Both the position numbers and the translations under genes were made by a program. The notes beneath the pieces were generated by a model that did not search any database, was not told where the DNA came from, and saw only the letters and a program-made list of their open reading frames with translations. A stretch of DNA of 6,954 bases from Burkholderiales bacterium (GTDB taxonomy: Bacteria; Pseudomonadota; Gammaproteobacteria; Burkholderiales; Burkholderiaceae_C), in the NCBI GenBank assembly GCA_947474415.1, contig CANJKD010000122.1, positions 1-6,954 on the forward strand. Direction: 5' to 3'. Below, one piece after another: positions 6,258-6,954 of the stretch. Within the stretch, counting starts at the first letter, position 1; each line of letters begins with the position of its first letter.

Positions 6258-6263
6258 TACACT
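6258..6263 (+). promoter_or_regulatory. Candidate -10 element of the DUF815 ATPase gene
   Basis: TACACT matches four of six consensus bases and lies 39 bases before the ATG at 6303, in a 76-base gap. No convincing -35 is visible at 6235-6240. It suggests, weakly, a separate promoter for the ATPase. Confidence 0.3.
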
Positions 6264-6302
6264 GCCGCTGCGCTGTCTTTGGCGCCGTTTTTGCCGCCTC
6301 GC

Positions 6303-6954
6303 ATGCCCACGTCCCACCTACCCTTGCTGAACCTGATGCAGCGCGCCGAAGCGCTGCTGGCGCGTCTCGAATCCGTGCTGCCCCATGCGCTCGAAGCGCC
6401 AGACTGGGCTGCGGCGATCGCCTTCCGCTACCGCAAGCGGGCGGGCTCAGGGCGCATCGAGCCAGTGCGGCACATTGCGCCGATCCGGCTCGACGCCTTG
6501 GTCGAAGTGGAGCCGCAGAAGCAGCGCCTGCTGCGCAACACCGAGCAGTTCGTGGCCGGGCTGGGGGCGAACAATGTGCTGCTGACGGGTGCGCGCGGCA
6601 CCGGCAAGAGTTCGCTGATCAAGGCCTGCCTGAACGAGTTCGCGCCGCGTGGTTTGCGGCTCATCGAGGTTGACAAGACCGACCTGGTCGACTTGCCCGA
6701 CATCGTCGATCTGGTGGCCGATCGGCCCGAGCGCTTCATCGTTTTTTGCGACGACCTGAGCTTCGACGAGGGCGAGCCCGGCTACAAGGCGCTCAAGTCG
6801 ATCCTCGACGGTTCGGTGTCGCAGGCGTCGGACAACGTGCTGATCTACGCCACCAGCAACCGGCGCCACCTGCTGCCCGAGTACATGAAGGAAAACCTCA
6901 GCTACCAGCACCTGGAGAACGGCGAGGTGCACCCCGGCGAAGTGATCGAAGAGA
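6303..6954 (+). CDS. DUF815 family P-loop ATPase (3' end beyond the window)
   Basis: An open frame runs to the window end with no stop, giving the first 217 residues of a family usually about 280-300 long. The AAA+ core is clear: Walker A GARGTGKS at 96-103 (K102 binds phosphate), Walker B FIVFCDD at 145-151, and a sensor-1-like asparagine N186 in YATSNRRHLLPEY. The segment EVDKTDLVDLPDIVDL (122-137) and the ED-rich stretch after Walker B match DUF815 proteins as I recall them. Residues 1-60 form a helical N-terminal region. It is a cytosolic ATPase whose substrate is unknown; the missing end would carry the remaining AAA+ residues. ATG 6303 was chosen as the only ATG upstream of the conserved part other than M12; no good ribosome-binding site precedes it. 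Confidence 0.88.
   Translation, partial: MPTSHLPLLNLMQRAEALLARLESVLPHALEAPDWAAAIAFRYRKRAGSGRIEPVRHIAPIRLDALVEVEPQKQRLLRNTEQFVAGLGANNVLLTGARGTGKSSLIKACLNEFAPRGLRLIEVDKTDLVDLPDIVDLVADRPERFIVFCDDLSFDEGEPGYKALKSILDGSVSQASDNVLIYATSNRRHLLPEYMKENLSYQHLENGEVHPGEVIEE

Noticed and set aside
6447..6932. Minus-strand open frame opposite the DUF815 gene
   Set aside because: The plus-strand frame has Walker A and B motifs and runs open to the end; the antisense product has no motif.
1..6954. Mobile element, phage, defence island or CRISPR array
   Set aside because: No transposase, integrase, terminal repeats, tRNA attachment site or spaced direct repeats were found; codon use is mostly uniform.

Overview
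This window is GC-rich chromosomal DNA, apparently from a betaproteobacterium of the order Burkholderiales. The Rubrivivax/Leptothrix/Rhizobacter group is the best guess, from protein similarity recalled from memory and from the gene order argB, pyrimidine 5'-nucleotidase-like HAD hydrolase, slmA. I see no rRNA, tRNA, CRISPR array, insertion sequence or phage gene. The only clearly AT-rich stretch is around 420-540, between two divergent genes.

Left part (5-2982): a very small CPBP-type intramembrane glutamic protease on the minus strand is divergent from a two-gene plus-strand unit. That unit is a DUF6502-type cytosolic protein followed, with a 4-base ATGA overlap, by a 484-residue DUF5666-type lipoprotein built from about six repeated beta-rich units. 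The two divergent start codons lie only 33 bases apart around a perfect TGGGA-N5-TCCCA dyad, which suggests shared control. No function is established for the DUF6502/DUF5666 pair, so this is the least understood part of the window.

Middle (3053-5525): argB (acetylglutamate kinase, arginine synthesis), then a HAD-superfamily hydrolase, then slmA (TetR-fold nucleoid occlusion factor). The hydrolase and slmA overlap by 4 bases (GTGA). Between argB and the conserved hydrolase core lies a run of three hairpins (3994-4058), which makes the upstream ATG at 3997 doubtful as the hydrolase start.

Right part (5555-6954): a PdeM-type metallophosphoesterase, 29 bases after slmA, and then a DUF815-type P-loop ATPase that runs off the window. 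slmA and pdeM are probably co-transcribed. The ATPase has its own possible -10 element.

Most of the window is ordinary housekeeping sequence. The points worth a second look are the compact CPBP protease with its shared divergent control region, the coupled DUF6502/DUF5666 pair, and the hairpin cluster after argB.
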